Source: Andrena cerasifolii (taxonomy: Eukaryota > Arthropoda > Insecta > Hymenoptera > Andrenidae). From it: a stretch of DNA of 64,000 nucleotides. The first letter of the stretch is position 1; each line of letters starts with the position of its first letter. The position numbers and the translations under genes are program-made. Location: contig NC_135119.1 in assembly GCF_050908995.1 (NCBI RefSeq), positions 26,317,001-26,381,000 on the forward strand. The letters run 5' to 3'. Shown piece by piece: positions 33,803 through 48,200 of this stretch. The notes under the pieces were generated by a model. That model was not told the origin of the DNA. It searched no databases and was given only the letters and a program-made list of their open reading frames with translations.

Positions 33803-36182
33803 TCACTCGCTCGTCGCGTGAGTCTCTTGCTGCTGATCAGATTGCAGCTCGCCCTCCATTCTTGCCTGTCGCTCGGCTGCCGCTCTCGCTTGCCTGCCAG
33901 CGCTCGAACGAAGATTCTTCCGTTCTGGAGGGGGCTCCACGCTCAGCCGCTTTCCGCTTCGCGCTTTCTTCCCCTTAGTACCTTTGTTATCTTCCTCCAT
34001 CTCCGATGGGGCCTTTGATGAGTCTCCCTTAGTGTTGGCCTGCTGAGACGCAGCTGCATCTTCCGAAACCGTTGTCACAGGTGTCGTGGAGGTGGGCGTG
34101 GGTGTAGGGGTGGGCGTGGATATCGGTGTAGATGTAGGCGTGGGCGTATGCGTGGGTGTAGGCGTGTGAATCGGCGTGGGTGTGGGCGTACGTGTTGGTG
34201 TAGGTGTAGGCGTGACTGAAGCTGTAACAGTAGTCGTTGATGTTGTCGTTATCGAAGCTGTTTCGCTACTTTCTTTCTTATTAAGGTTGGACGATGCGTC
34301 GCTGAAAACGTTACTCTCCTCTGCAGGGCTGTGCTTAACCGTTACAGAGGACGACGATGACGACGACAACCGAGCTGGGTGTTCTACTTCCACTACCGAC
34401 ACATCCGCGGGCGTCATAGTCGTTACTGGCGTGCTAGTCACCGGCTTCGTAGTAACTTCGATCTCGATACGCGACTTTTTGTTAACGGGTTCCAGAGTCA
34501 CCTCGAGCATGCTGGATGTCTGTTGCTCGGAACCCTGACTGTGGTCTATGCTGCGTCCTCTTTTCTCGCTGGACCGTTGGATGTCCTCGAGATTCCTCGT
34601 CAGCAGCTCCGCGCTTGTTCTACTTAAGTGCTCCAGAGCCTCTTTCATCTCCTGCTCCTTGTTCTTTCTCTCAGCCCGTCTGTCGGAGAGGTCCGCCACG
34701 TCGTTCTGCTCGAAGCTCTCCCTTTTATCGTGCTCCACTCGCCGCCTGTCGTCGCTGTGCAACGCCATGTCCGTGTACTGCTGCAGCATCATCGCAGGGT
34801 CGACGGAATACCTGGACTTCTTATCGTCCTTGCGTTTCACCGAGTCCGTGAGCGTGTCCCGTTGCCTCGAGCTGCTCCCCGACGACGTCGGCTTGCGCAC
34901 CGACGAGGCGCTCGACGTCGGTGGATTCAAAAGACCGCACTGAGCGAGGCTTTCGTAGGCCGATGATACTCCACCAGGCTGCATCGAGAATGGGTTCAAA
35001 CCGCCCAAGCCCAGCGGTGTGTACAAAAGGCTCGGATTTGGGAAGAAGAAGGGGAACGGTGTCGTTGTTGGTATCGTAGACGATGCTGATGAAGTCGAAG
35101 GCACCGAGGACTTACTCGTAGGAGGGTCCATCTTGCTGCGAGATTTGCCGGCGCTGCTCATACTAGTCGAACCTGTGTTTTTACTACTGACAGAGCTGAC
35201 CACAGGGTTCGTGTCGGTCGCTGTGCTCGTCGCCGTCGCGCCCAGAGCAGCTTCCATACCCGCCAACGATGGCAAACCGAGCCCAGCGAGATTCGCGAAC
35301 AGAGAATTCGTCAGGCTCATGTTACTTAGGTTGCCGAGATTCCCTAGTCCGCTCAGGGCGCCCAAATTCGGTAATCCACCGAACGGCATCAGAAGAGGAT
35401 TGTTCTTCGGGTCGAAGTTGCCAAGAGACAGTCCAGACAGAAGAGAGTTGTTCAAGTTACCTAGTGAAGGGAAGTTTAGGCCTGACGCCATCGACGTAGC
35501 TGCCAAATTCGCCTGACTCGCTGACTGCTGACTAGTAGGGCTCGGCATCATTGGAGGTCTCCCCGGACTCTTGCCCTTGTTCATGTTACCTCTATCGTTT
35601 CCTGATAATCTCTTTTGCAAATCGTGGGGAAGATTGCCGCGTTCTTTCACTAGCTCGGCCCATTTCGGGTCCACGTCAAACATTGGGTTCTCGATCAACC
35701 ATTGGCCCAGTCGTTTCAATTGCGGCGCTTTGCTGCCAGTCACCTGAAATAAGTGTAATGTGTTTAGCAAACTGAATTATTATTCTACATATAGGTCGGG
35801 ACGGTTGAAATATATTAACAGAATTTTTTAAAACGAGCATAAAATGAGAAATAGAAATAGCGTGTGAAAAGTTTCCATCCAAACCTTTTTGCCTGTTAAT
35901 CTGTTAATTACGGCAACATTTTCTTCGCCGGTTAGTTTCTTCCAATCTAATAACGATGGGTCGACGCGTGGCCGTCGTCGTCTAGGCGCATTCAAATATT
36001 CCGCACTCAGTTGCTCAGACATGGCAGTTTGTTCAGCTAACCATTTGTTTACTTTAGCCTCGTGAGAATACGATCCGATTTTAGACGAATATTCAGCGAC
36101 TTTATTAATATCCGCGATCATTGCTTCGTAACTCTTTCTATGACCGCTCGATGACGATGAATGAGCTGAATTGAAGCTTTGC

Positions 36183-36217
<35 letters not shown>

Positions 36218-39200
36218 CTGTTGTTGTTGCTGCTGCTGCTGTTGTTGCTGCTGCTGCTGTTGAGACTGTTGATGTTGCTGCTGCTTCTTGAATTCGCGAT
36301 TCTGCTGCTCTGCTTGAGCAATTAAAGCTGAAAAACTGTCTTTATGTGAGTGCAATGATGGAGGGGGTAGTCCAGAAGTGGAGCTTGACGCTCGCGAAGA
36401 AGGGATCGATGTAACGGTAATAGAAAATGGTTTTTGACTACTCGTCGGAGGATTCGGAAGACCCATTGGCACAGATGTTGGAGTAACCGTTACATTCGGT
36501 GTAATCGTACTCTTTTTACTGTGCTCGGGGTAGTGAGTGCTTTGCTGTTCTTTCGCTGCACTTAACCCTAGCACGATTTCGTCAAGCTTTCTACGCTTTT
36601 TCTCCTTTCCAATGACGGGTTCATCCGTTGGCTGTTAAGAAGCATACACAGTTTAGGTTTATACTCACAGTCGCAACTTGTATATTTATCAAAGTAACGC
36701 AATACGTACACAGCTCTTTCTCTTCATCAATTTGTCTAACATACTATCTAATTTCCCTTTATTACTACTAATTTGTTTGTTTTTATTTGGCATTGAAAAG
36801 TCTTGAACTTCGTTCATCATATCCTTGCTATTATCAGTGGTGGCTTTTGGATATCTGTGAAGCGAATATTAGTCGAATAAATAATCGAAAACACGTTTAA
36901 CACTATATCCCACGAGTGATTAAAGATCTTACCCGGCAGATAAGTCAATCGGGGTTAAAGTACTCGATGTACCAGGAATCACAGTCGGCTTTCCAGGGAC
37001 CGTGTACTTCAAATCAAATGGTATACTCGGTGTTCGTGCCTGTTGGTGTGCCGGTGGCGGTTGAACAGGCGTTGATCGCCTCGATTCTTCAGACTGTGAT
37101 TCATCATTGATTTCCCAAGTATTCGATCCAGACAATACTGCTGGTTTACTTAAAGCTGTAGGTGGCTGCGTAGCTGTGTGGCTACTATTTAACAAAGCGT
37201 GAAGCTTTGCTGAGGGCAAAAAAGAAATGATTCAAGAAATTTGCAAAACTGCACAACAATTTTATTCCCGTTTCAATTACCTCTTTCTGTCTCTACGTCA
37301 ATAGCGATGTGCCTCTTGCGTTTCTTCGACAATGGTACATTGTTTCCTGGCATTGTGTTTCGTGACACTCCATGATCTGTAGTTATGGTTATCACCTCTG
37401 AGCATTCTTTCTCATTTGAAGGAATGTCTACTTCATCACCAGCACTGAAGTTCACAGACACGGGCCATTCTTTGTGCTCAATCGCGTGAACGATATGCAT
37501 TAAGCGAGCTTCAATGGCGTGCTCCTAAACGAATAAATGGGGAATGAAGGTATGCAATAGAATGATGGTACGATGGATATATTTGAATAAACAAAATTAA
37601 TGGGAATAAAAATCTTGCGTAGACTTGCTTACACAAGCCAAATTTGACGAGTGTAATTGTCTCTTAGAAATGTTTTAGACTCTCTTTACTATCTAATCTT
37701 CTTTTTAACGTGTGCTAATCCATCAAGTAAATGTACAAAACTCAAAAAATATAATTTTTTTTTCCACGCGCTACTGGCCACACACACTCGAGCAACTTTA
37801 ATAACGTTAAATACGCCACATACGTTCCGCGACTCCCTGAATCAGGTCAGAATATACATAAAGACATTTGTACAAATTAATTTCATTCTATTTACCTTCG
37901 GCCATTTCGCAGCATTATTGGAATTGTGCGACAGAAGTTGTACAACCGTGGGCTCGTTATAATCAATCGCTTTGTCTCGAAGGACGAACGTATCGATTTG
38001 CGTCAGCCGGGACAGCGGTTGAATGACTTCCAAATCCGGGAACATTGCTTTCAGTTCCGCTGCTTGAACGCTGCATTTATCCTCGAGCTTGCACACTTTC
38101 GCTTTATCCTTAGGCGGTTCCGCAGTTTTTCCTTCCTGCGTTTCTGCCTCTTCTTTAATAACTGGAGGATCTGCTTTTACGCTTGCCTTGGTATCCTCGG
38201 ATGTTGTATTCTCGTTACTTTCTGTTGCTGCTTTTTCTGTCGTTTCTGTACTTTCTTTCTGTTCTGTCACACATTTCTCAGCCGTCTCTTTCGGGGTGTC
38301 CTGAACTGGCGGCTCTTCTGGCTTTTCCTCCTCCGCCTCCTTTTCAACCTCTTTAGGCGTATCAGTTTCTTTAGCCTGGCTGCTTTCATTCTCTACCTCT
38401 GCGACTGGAGTTTCTTCGACGGTCACTGTCGCATTGTTTACTTTTGTTTCGTCCGTCTTATTAGTTGTGGTAACTGGATCAGCTTTGGAAACTTCAGGCT
38501 TTACCGATTCTATTACTACCTCACTTTTCTCCTCAGTTTTTATCTTCGGGGCCTGCTCTTTGTCGGCCGGCGTGCTTCTTGGAATGGTTGTAATCGTTAA
38601 TGCATTACTGATAGGTTTCTCCTCGACTTTGTTCTCAGCTTTAATGATAGTGAGCTCCACCTGACTCTTTTCCGAATCTACATTCTCCGCCCTTTTATCA
38701 GCCATATTTACATCTTTGTCTTTCTTCGCCCCCACCTTCTCTATCTTCAATGTGCCTTCACCTTTCTCCAATTTTACAAGTATCTCGTCTTTATCGAACT
38801 TCAATATGTCTTCTCTATTCTCGATTTTGATTGCTTTCTCAGATTTGTCCACGATCTTTGACGACTGCATATTACTGTACATACTTTTGCTCAAAGTCTT
38901 ATGAAACGAGAAGTCCGGATCATTCAGGATCGTTATATCGGTACGCCCCAAGCCATGCTTCGCGGCACCGAGCAGCAACTCTTTGTCGTGCTTCCCGGGT
39001 TGCCACCAATCAGGCGTGTCACCCGATGGCTGACACAATGAAAGTCGTTCCTCCAAGTGCGGATGGGACAAGATCTCCTCACGGATTTTACTCAGAAGGT
39101 CCACGCGATCTAATATCTGCCTTGCTTTCGCTGGACTGAGATGGTCAGGAACGTCTGAAAAGTCTAGGATATATACAAGATGTTTAGTACTTCAACACCT

Positions 39201-42200
39201 ACTGAATAATCAACATTCCAATTTCGAGATTTCAAAATGTACTCTTAAATTATCTCCATGCAATGTTAACACATTCTACTATACACGAATGCAATTACAA
39301 ACATACCTTCCTCGTCGTTCAACTTAGCGTTGCACGCTTTCTTACACATTGCTCTGAAGGACATATAGTAGTCCGTAAGATCATTGTCCGTTTTCTTATC
39401 AAATCTAGCAATACTTTTAAATTTAGTCCAATCGTACTGTGCCTTCTTCCTGTCATAGTTAACGCCATAAGTTGACACAACTCGTAGGAATTCACTTTCC
39501 TCGCGGCGAGACCATTTCGCCTTTTGTTCCTCGATACGAGTTCGTTCTCGTTCCTTTACCATAGCTTCCATTTTCTCCCGTCTTTCCATTTTCTGCAGGA
39601 AACACAAGACGTATTAATCTCAATGATCCTTGTGATTAAGGAAGAGTTTAAACGCGGCCGCTTACCAGAAGGTACATAGCGAGTTGTTGCAAATCCCATC
39701 CTTGCATATTCAGAGGCGGCTCGTTTATCGAAGGGCTGTGATTCATGGGTAAATCACTCTCCATCCCAGTCTTGGATTTTTGTAATAATTTTACGTCCTC
39801 CTTCTTCACGCTCCTCTGATAAGAAGAAATTACTCGGCGCAAACGCGTATTAAGATCAACGACAGAGGGCCAAGTCTTATCGTCGTCCAGCAGCCCATCG
39901 ACTCCTTCGTGGCTGCTGCTGGGTTCTGGTATAGGCGTATCTGCCTTATTGGATATAACAGGTGAGTCAATGGGCGTTTCACGACTATATTTATCAGAAT
40001 CCTTCGAATCTTTCATCATTCCAAGCGATTCGACGTCTTCGATATCATTCTCTAAGCTAGTATCATCTCTGCTGCTGCTGCTGAAATTTTAACAATTATT
40101 AACTTACACCACGGATAATAACACGATAATCTCGTTTGTGTAATTCAACTTCCAGTAAAAAAAAAAAGAAGACTTCTAATATGTATGCATTTGTGAAAAC
40201 AGATACATACTTGACTGATTGCAAATACAATAGTTATTTCGAAAATACGATCTACGGGTACACGGTATTAAAACTAAAAGGACTTCCACATTTACCATTT
40301 TAGAATGCTGTAGGTAGTAAACGATTACATTATAAACATAAAAAAAACAGATATAGATGTATGTACAATATAATAGATTGTTTATAAGAAACGCTTAAGG
40401 ATCTCTGCATATTGTTTGGTGTGCATATGCATCATCCACCTCGGCTGTAAATAAAGGCTGGTGGAAAATAACGGAGAAGTTTCGTTTGCTGTAGAGTACA
40501 TAAATAAAAAAAATGTAAAAGGGAGAATTTACATTAGCTCTAGCATAGGCGTATTCGTAAGCGGGTCGAAAAAGCGTGCAAAAGCAGTGTATGGTTAGAA
40601 TGAAACAGCGGTGGGGCACATAGACGGAAGAGAAAGAAATAAACGTAAAAGAGAATAATTACTCACTTGCTTTGCGTGATCTGAGACTGGGAAGGGGGAG
40701 GGCAGCTTGTAATGAAAGAAAGAGCGGGATCGATCCTCATCTGGTCGTAATTCTCGTAGCCGTGTTTGTAGCAGCCAACTATTAAGGATATGTCTGCTTG
40801 CGAGTCCCACCATTTCACTGGTCGTTCCGTCAACTGTGGAGGGTTTATCCGCAACGCACTGTAGGGCGGTTTCATTTACAATTTGCCAATTTATGTATGC
40901 CAATCAGATGTTAAGATTATACAAATTTTGCGCTCTAACGGGTCTTAATAACATTTTAAACGGTGCTGTTCACAGTTAAATGAACACGGTGAAGAGGCTC
41001 GCTTCGTCAAATGAAATTTAGAGAATTGCTCTTTTCTTGTTTATTACTGTTATTTAATTTTTTTCTCTCTTTTGACTTAACAAAGGCAAATCCACGTCAA
41101 GCTTCCTGTTCTGGTATGCCCCCGTAATACAGTGCACTGCTTTTTCTTTTCTTTAACTATTTCTTACCAAGGTGCTGCCGAGTCGACCATCATTGACCGT
41201 CTTAAGGCGTACGAAGTGTTTACGATATAAATTTGAAAAAATTGCGTGTGTATTTGTGTATATGTTTATAAGAACAGGATGGGGGAAGATTTTTTATATA
41301 TATTAGTAATGTAGGGTCAGCGACTGATAGCTGTTTACAGAGCTACGGAGTAAACATAGTTTAGCTCTATGAGCATTCCTCATACAATTACAGCTCCCAG
41401 GGATAAACAAAGACATTGCACATGCAACTATGAAAGCTCTGTATAAGCACATATGTAAGTGCACGATATTCCATGATAGTCAGTTGAGCAAAGGATAATG
41501 AAGTTTATATAAGTAGCACGTAGATACGAAATCACTAACCTGACATGAACGCCGTCGGAAATATGTTGAACTATATCCCCGATGATCTCGTGTTTAATAT
41601 AATAAAGCATTCGGACGCGTAGCAGTACTCTGTAACATGATATAGAAGTCATTAAAATATCCTGACGGTAGTGGATGATATTTTCTTTGAGACTTGCATA
41701 CGTACTTATTTGCGTGACGACTTAAATGCTTCCTGTAATTACTTTCAAGGAATATATCCCCGTCGTACTTCTCAGCATTGCTCCAATGATTAGGATCACT
41801 CGGGCCACCGTTGATGACCGATCCGCGCGTTTCTCTGCCTTCTCGGACTCGACCCTTCTTCTTTTGCCTACTGTTTCGCCCGCCGATATTAACGCACACG
41901 TTCTTCACCTTCTCTCCGTTCTCCACGGGCGTGATTAGATCCCAAATGAAGTTGCGGATCTTCTCGTCGCCGCGGTAGTAACGGAGACAATAGAGCAGAA
42001 TGACTCTCGCACAATCCTCGACATCAATTTCACGCCATCCACGACGAAATTGGCTGTGCTGAAGAATTTCCTCCCATCTTCCCCAACCGAACGTCAGAAG
42101 CCCTCGCTCCACCTTGAAGCACTCGCTCCTCGCCCAGCTGCCGTACACCACTTCACCTTCGCGTGGAACGTACTCGTCGCAGAATTTCCGCGTCTTCTTG

Positions 42201-45200
42201 CCGAATTTGTCTCTTCGTTTTTTACCTTATAACGATAATAAGAAGATATAATACATGTCTCTCGCCATCAAGCTACGATTTAAACACAAAAGACAGAGAA
42301 TGCTACTCGTATGGTATAGACACAAGGTGTTTTCAGAGTAACGGCAAGACACAATACAAAAGTGACGCGAGAATGTAAGGATCTCTAAAAGTGTACTCGA
42401 CTGTATTACGAATGAACTTATGCAGTTTGAAACATTTACGTACTGGAAAATTAAACGAAACTGTTAGTGATTGTATTATCGTAGTTGGAAGTAATAATAA
42501 GAGGAAGTATAGTAGCCGCAAAGATATAGCGAGGTCGTAAATGGGGTAGCGCGTGTCTGTTTACATGTTTCGGGAGTCGGAACGAGCGAATTGACAGATA
42601 TATGGGCAGATAAGGGGCTCGGGCCTCACTCAGGACCGGCCTCAGGGTATGTGGCCTGAGACTCAATTCCTACTGATATTCCTACCTATAATAATATACC
42701 ACGTATGGGTGCCGGGGCATCAAAGACCGCCGCTGCCCGAGTGTTTAATTTACGACCTCGCTATATCTTTGCGGGTACTATAACTTTTGTATTTCTTTAT
42801 AAACAGAAAATTGCACGAATAAATTGATTGATACTTAAATGATAGTAGATAACTAAAATTCAAAATGATTGAACTTTGTAAACCCTTTACTTGGTTACCA
42901 ATATTCAAAGAAAAGGTTAATATATACACGTACAGAAAGTAAATATGTATGTTCGTTATTAAATATGTTGAATGACATTCTTTTTGTGATCACAGCAATA
43001 AATTTGCTTCCTTTACATTTTGTGTGATAGTGAAATAGTTATGAATGTTATAAATTACAAGCAGAAGTGTTTGCTTTGCCATGCAATACACGTTGTAACA
43101 GAGAGGACACCAAATGTGTACATGTGTGTACCATGTTGGCAAAATTGTTATGTGTGGTGACACTAATGTAATCATTAGCATTACGAGCATGCATGCATGT
43201 AAATATATTTGTGTCTGTATGTACAGAAACATTATTAGAGTGCTAATCCTCTAAATTTGCACAACGTTCTTCTATGATAAATCAGTATCTATTTACATTT
43301 GTTAAGATAATAAAAAATAATAAAAAAAAGTTATTTCCTTTGCAGTTGGTCGATATAATATCGCATTAAATATAAAACGAAACTCTGAATAAAAAAGTAA
43401 AAAAAAGTCATTGCTAATACATTTTTCCACTGAGATCCCACAGGTGTTAATTATACGTGATAAATCATTTTGACATTGAAGATTTAGTACTCTACTGTTT
43501 ATATCAATGATACTATTTAGTAATACTTATAAACTTCTATACCACAATGAAGTATTGCCTCATTACATAAGAATTGGAGGATTGCGATGCATAAAGAGTT
43601 TATTGGACTAAACTAATTGCCAGCATAGAGTAAAATTCAAATTTCTTGAAACTAAATATATAAATATTGCCCAATACCTTCACAATTATTGTAGACCATT
43701 AATCCACTCCAGGTATCACAGCAACGAAGTGATATATTTTACGAAATAATAATACTAAAGAATGATGTGCTTTAACATGCACCAACAATGAACATACCTC
43801 TACCTGTTAACCCACTACTTGTTTCATCGTCGCTATTCTCATCTGAACTATCCAGATCCGACATAACAACCGATTCGTCGTGACCGTATCGTTTAATTTG
43901 CGTCCTCCGTCTTGGTTCCGATATCACTAATTCATCCTCCTCCTTTTTCTCCGTTGTATCAATCTCGGCTTTCTTGGCCCATTTTTTCCAAAAATCTGGA
44001 TCGTCAATATTAATATCCGTCCTATTGGAGGAGCACGCGAAGCTGGCCTTCGAGAACGTAGATCCCTTTTCTGCTTCTATCGTAATGATCTACGCAATTA
44101 CACATTTCTAAATTAGTATCGATCAAAGAAGAAGCACGTTCGACCGGTAAGATAGTGAATATAACAATCATTTTACTTACTTGCGTTCTTCGTTCAAGTA
44201 TTTGTTCTATATCTTCTTCGCAGAACTTATCACCAGCATTATCGTCGTCCATAATAGCACCATAAGCACCCTTTTTCAACAGGTCTTCTATCTCTTTCTT
44301 AGTCAGTTGTTTATTACTGGGCTCTTTGCCCCCTTGACTTGTATTCATTGATTGTAAAATGGCTTTGTCTAATCCGAGCTTCAGCGAAGCTTTATCAAAC
44401 ATTTCCCTTTCATAAGTATTACGACAGAGCAGACGGTACACTTTCACCATCTTCTGCTGGCCAATTCTGTGGCATCGGGCTTGCGCCTATATAACCAATA
44501 TGTATGTTAAAACACTTGTAATTAAAGAATTATATTTTCTAAGTAACATTAAATTCGAAACCTGTAAGTCATTTTGCGGATTCCAATCGCTGTCGTATAT
44601 AATAACGGTATCTGCTGCTGTAAGATTAATGCCGAGACCACCTGCTTTAGTACAAAGAAGAAATACAAATCTATCAGAGTCAGGTTTACTGTAACGGTCA
44701 ATGGCGGCTTGTCTTAAATTCCCTCGGATACGACCATCAATCCTTTCATATGGATACCTAAACAGAAAATTTTACTTCAAATTAATTTGTCACCGATATT
44801 TTATTAAAACGAAATACATTTCAATGTTAGTACCCTTGAAACTAATAGACGAAAAAAATGGAATCGGTAACTTACTTTTTATATAATAAATAGTCTTCCA
44901 ACAAATCTAAACATTTCACCATCTGGCTAAATACTAATACTCTGTGCCCACTAGCTTTGAGCTTCGGTAGTAATTTATCAATTAGTACCATCTTTCCAGA
45001 ACTGTTTACCAGTGCATGATAGTAAGCTTCGGAGTCCTCCTTCTCGCCAGTCTTGTAATCCAATTGTATTTGATCTTCAGCACCATTAAGTAGGAATGGA
45101 TGAATACAGCACTTTCTTAATTCCATCATTGTATTCATGAGATTCGGAATGTTAGCTGATGTGGTTCCCTTAGCAAGGAAAGAGAAGTTTCTTTCTAAGA

Positions 45201-48200
45201 TGCCGCGATAATATTTCTTTTGTATGTTGGTCAACTCCACCTGAAAGATAGAGAGAAATTACACGTTACGAAATACTTCTCACTTCATCGATAAGCGTGA
45301 AAAGATTTTTGCTAATAGTCGCAATCACCTCGACAACCGTCTCTTCCTTCGGAGCTAACGATTTCTCTACATCCTCTTTAAGCCGTCGTAACATCATTGG
45401 CTTCAAAAGAAGCTGCAATTTATGAACTTCCGTGTCGCTACTCAGATTACCGAATTCTTTAAGAAATGCATCGCTGCTAGAGAACTGCATTGGTTCCAGG
45501 AAGTTTAGCAATGAAAATAGCTCGTTGACATTGTTCTGTAAAGGTGTGCCGGACAAGAGCACCCTGTGCTCTAAATTCAATTGTCTAAGACCTTCGAGCA
45601 ACTTGCAGTTTCTATTTTTTAGCCTATGAGCTTCGTCGATAACACAAAGCCTCCAGTTATATCCTCGTAATTCGTTAAAGTCGGTTATAATTATCTCGAA
45701 TGTAGTTATCAACACGTTAAATTTAATCAGATCTTTAATCGGCTGCCCTTTATCATTCTTGTAATAAACTTCGTATTCTTGGAGCATGGTCCGACTCGCT
45801 GCGCTATAAACAGAAAACTATGTCAGGAAAGGTGTTTTATTTGCGAAGAGCACGAGGCTATAATTGTTGAACTTACGATCCATGATATACTACGACATTC
45901 ATGTCGGTCCAACTTTCAAATTCACGTTGCCAATTCGGAATGGTCGAAAGTGGTGCTATTATTAAAAATGGTCCACGGATTCCGTACTTGTAAACTGCAT
46001 CCACAAACGTTAAGGACTGAATAGTTTTTCCTAAACCCATTTCATCCGCGAGAATGCAATTATGCCCGTTGTACCACGAGAAAAGCAACCAATTAAGACC
46101 TTCTAATTGATACGGTCGTAAACTATTATTACTTTTATAGATCGGCGATTCTTCTAATTTTACCCATGCCGATGCAGTTGGTTTCTTTTTCGGCTGGATA
46201 CAACATTACGTTTATTTAGTAACAAAGAATATGAGCGAATGTTAAGTAACTAAGATTATTTAGTTGCGATGTGTTACCTTCCACTGGTCTTTTGGGGGCA
46301 GTTTATTAAATTTGATAAATTGAGCTATCTTTTCTAGATCAACGTCTTCTTCCAACTCCCAAGTAGAATCTTCGTACTGAAGGGATCGCCATTTAACCAA
46401 ATAGTGCTTCAAAGTTTCTCCAGTAGTTGGATCGGTATGTGTTGCCTCGTCAAGTACTCTGTCGACCTCCACGAAGTCGGGGTTAAATGGATCATCTTCG
46501 GTCTAAAACAGATCAATTATCGTTCGGTATTTATATGTATCTTTCCTCAATTCTCACTGGCATTAACACTTTGCAGGCCAAAGTGATATCACAATATATG
46601 GGTTTAACAATATTCATCATATGGTAGTTAGTCAGCAAAGTATAAATGGCATTAAAACTGAGTTATGTAACAATAAATCAATAATTACATTTTCAAAGAT
46701 ATTGGTATTCTGCTGTTGCCTCTGCTTGAATCGTTTCAATTTGGCTTGAATTCGTTTATCGCCCTTGTACAACTCTTCTTCGGTTCTCCATTCGCAGTGT
46801 AGATAGGAAAAATTTCTATATTTAACGAAATACTCTTCAATTTCTATTATTTGGGGCTTCACTTCTGCCACAGCGTCCTCTTGTTTGGATTCCGTAACTT
46901 CTTCCTCCTCCTCCTCTTCGTCCTCCTCCTTAATGTTATCTTTCGCTTCGTTCTCAATATCACTGCTCTTTTTATCGTCAGACGTTTCAATTTCCTTTTC
47001 ATCCTTGTTATCCAATTCCACGTCTGGTTCTTTCTCGGGTGTTTTTTCTTTTATTTCCTCTTCCCCTTCCTTATTCGGAGTATCAGATTCAGTTTTTTCA
47101 ACAGGCGATTCTGCTTTCACCTCTGGTACTGTCGGCTTCACTTCTCTTTTTCCGATGCGAGAACACAATATGTGCTGTACAACCATGGAATCCTCGTCCG
47201 TTGTGTTCTACAACACCACGAAAATTATCGCCACTTAGAATCTTGGCACTTAAAATTTGGGGACATATTTTATGGGGACAAAAGTATATGACCTAATACA
47301 TACTATATACACAAAGTTTGGCTTGTTAGGCCCAACTTCACCACCTTCGTTATCCTTTTTAACAGACACAGGCTTCACTGCGTTTACACCCTCTACTTTC
47401 TTAGCAAGTTGAGCATCCTGGAGAGGCACGTCGTCGTCCGAAAATCTAAGCATCACGTCATCTACGTATTTCTTGCGATGCGTGTTCCTCGCAGAACGCC
47501 TTTTATTGTCATCTCCAGCTTCCGGAGATGGTGGAGGCGTCGCTGCTAATTCCTCGCCGTCGGAGTCAGGTGCAATTCGACTTTTACGTTTCCTAAAGTA
47601 ATTTAATAAGATATTAGGTTTTATTTGCAACATAATAAAAAGGTAAAGAAACACAGATTTAGAAACGACGTACTTTGAACTTCTAGGAGACTTTCCTGCC
47701 GAGACCTTCCCAACGGAGGACCTTTTTCGAGCAGCAGACTTCTTTTTATTAGGAGTAGCAGTTTCTGCAGCTGGAGCAGCCTCTGAATTCTCTTCTTTCT
47801 TCTCATCAGCGAGGACATCATCCGATTCCTCTTTCTGCTTATCTTGATCTTTCGTTTCAATTACTAAGGGTTCGGTGGTCGAAGAATCTACTTGTTCCTG
47901 ATCACCTTGAATGGACGGTTCAGATGGCTTCGTATCTGCCTCCTTAACTGCACTTGAATCAGAGACTGTGGTCTCTTCGGTTTCAGGTACAATCTCGTCA
48001 TCGGCTGATTCAGACTGATTCACTTTTCTGTAAAGATACAATGTTCTCGATGGTATAATTAATTCATCAACGAGTCAAGCTTCAATGGTTAAGGTAACTT
48101 ACTTTCTATTACGTTTCGTCGAATCCTTGTCTTTATTCCTCTTCCTTGGTGCTTTAGGAGACTTTGCTTCCTTTGGTGGTTTTGGCTCCTTTTTAACTTT

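Noticed and set aside
34019..35516. Several plus-strand frames over the kismet 3' exon
   Set aside because: Antisense shadows of the long stop-poor coding exon 33803-35743.
47304..47311. Alternative donor GTATAT for kismet exon 4 (exon ending 47311)
   Set aside because: It leaves phase 2, which does not join exon 5; the GTATGT donor (exon ending 47304) gives phase 0 and joins NTTDEDSMVV.
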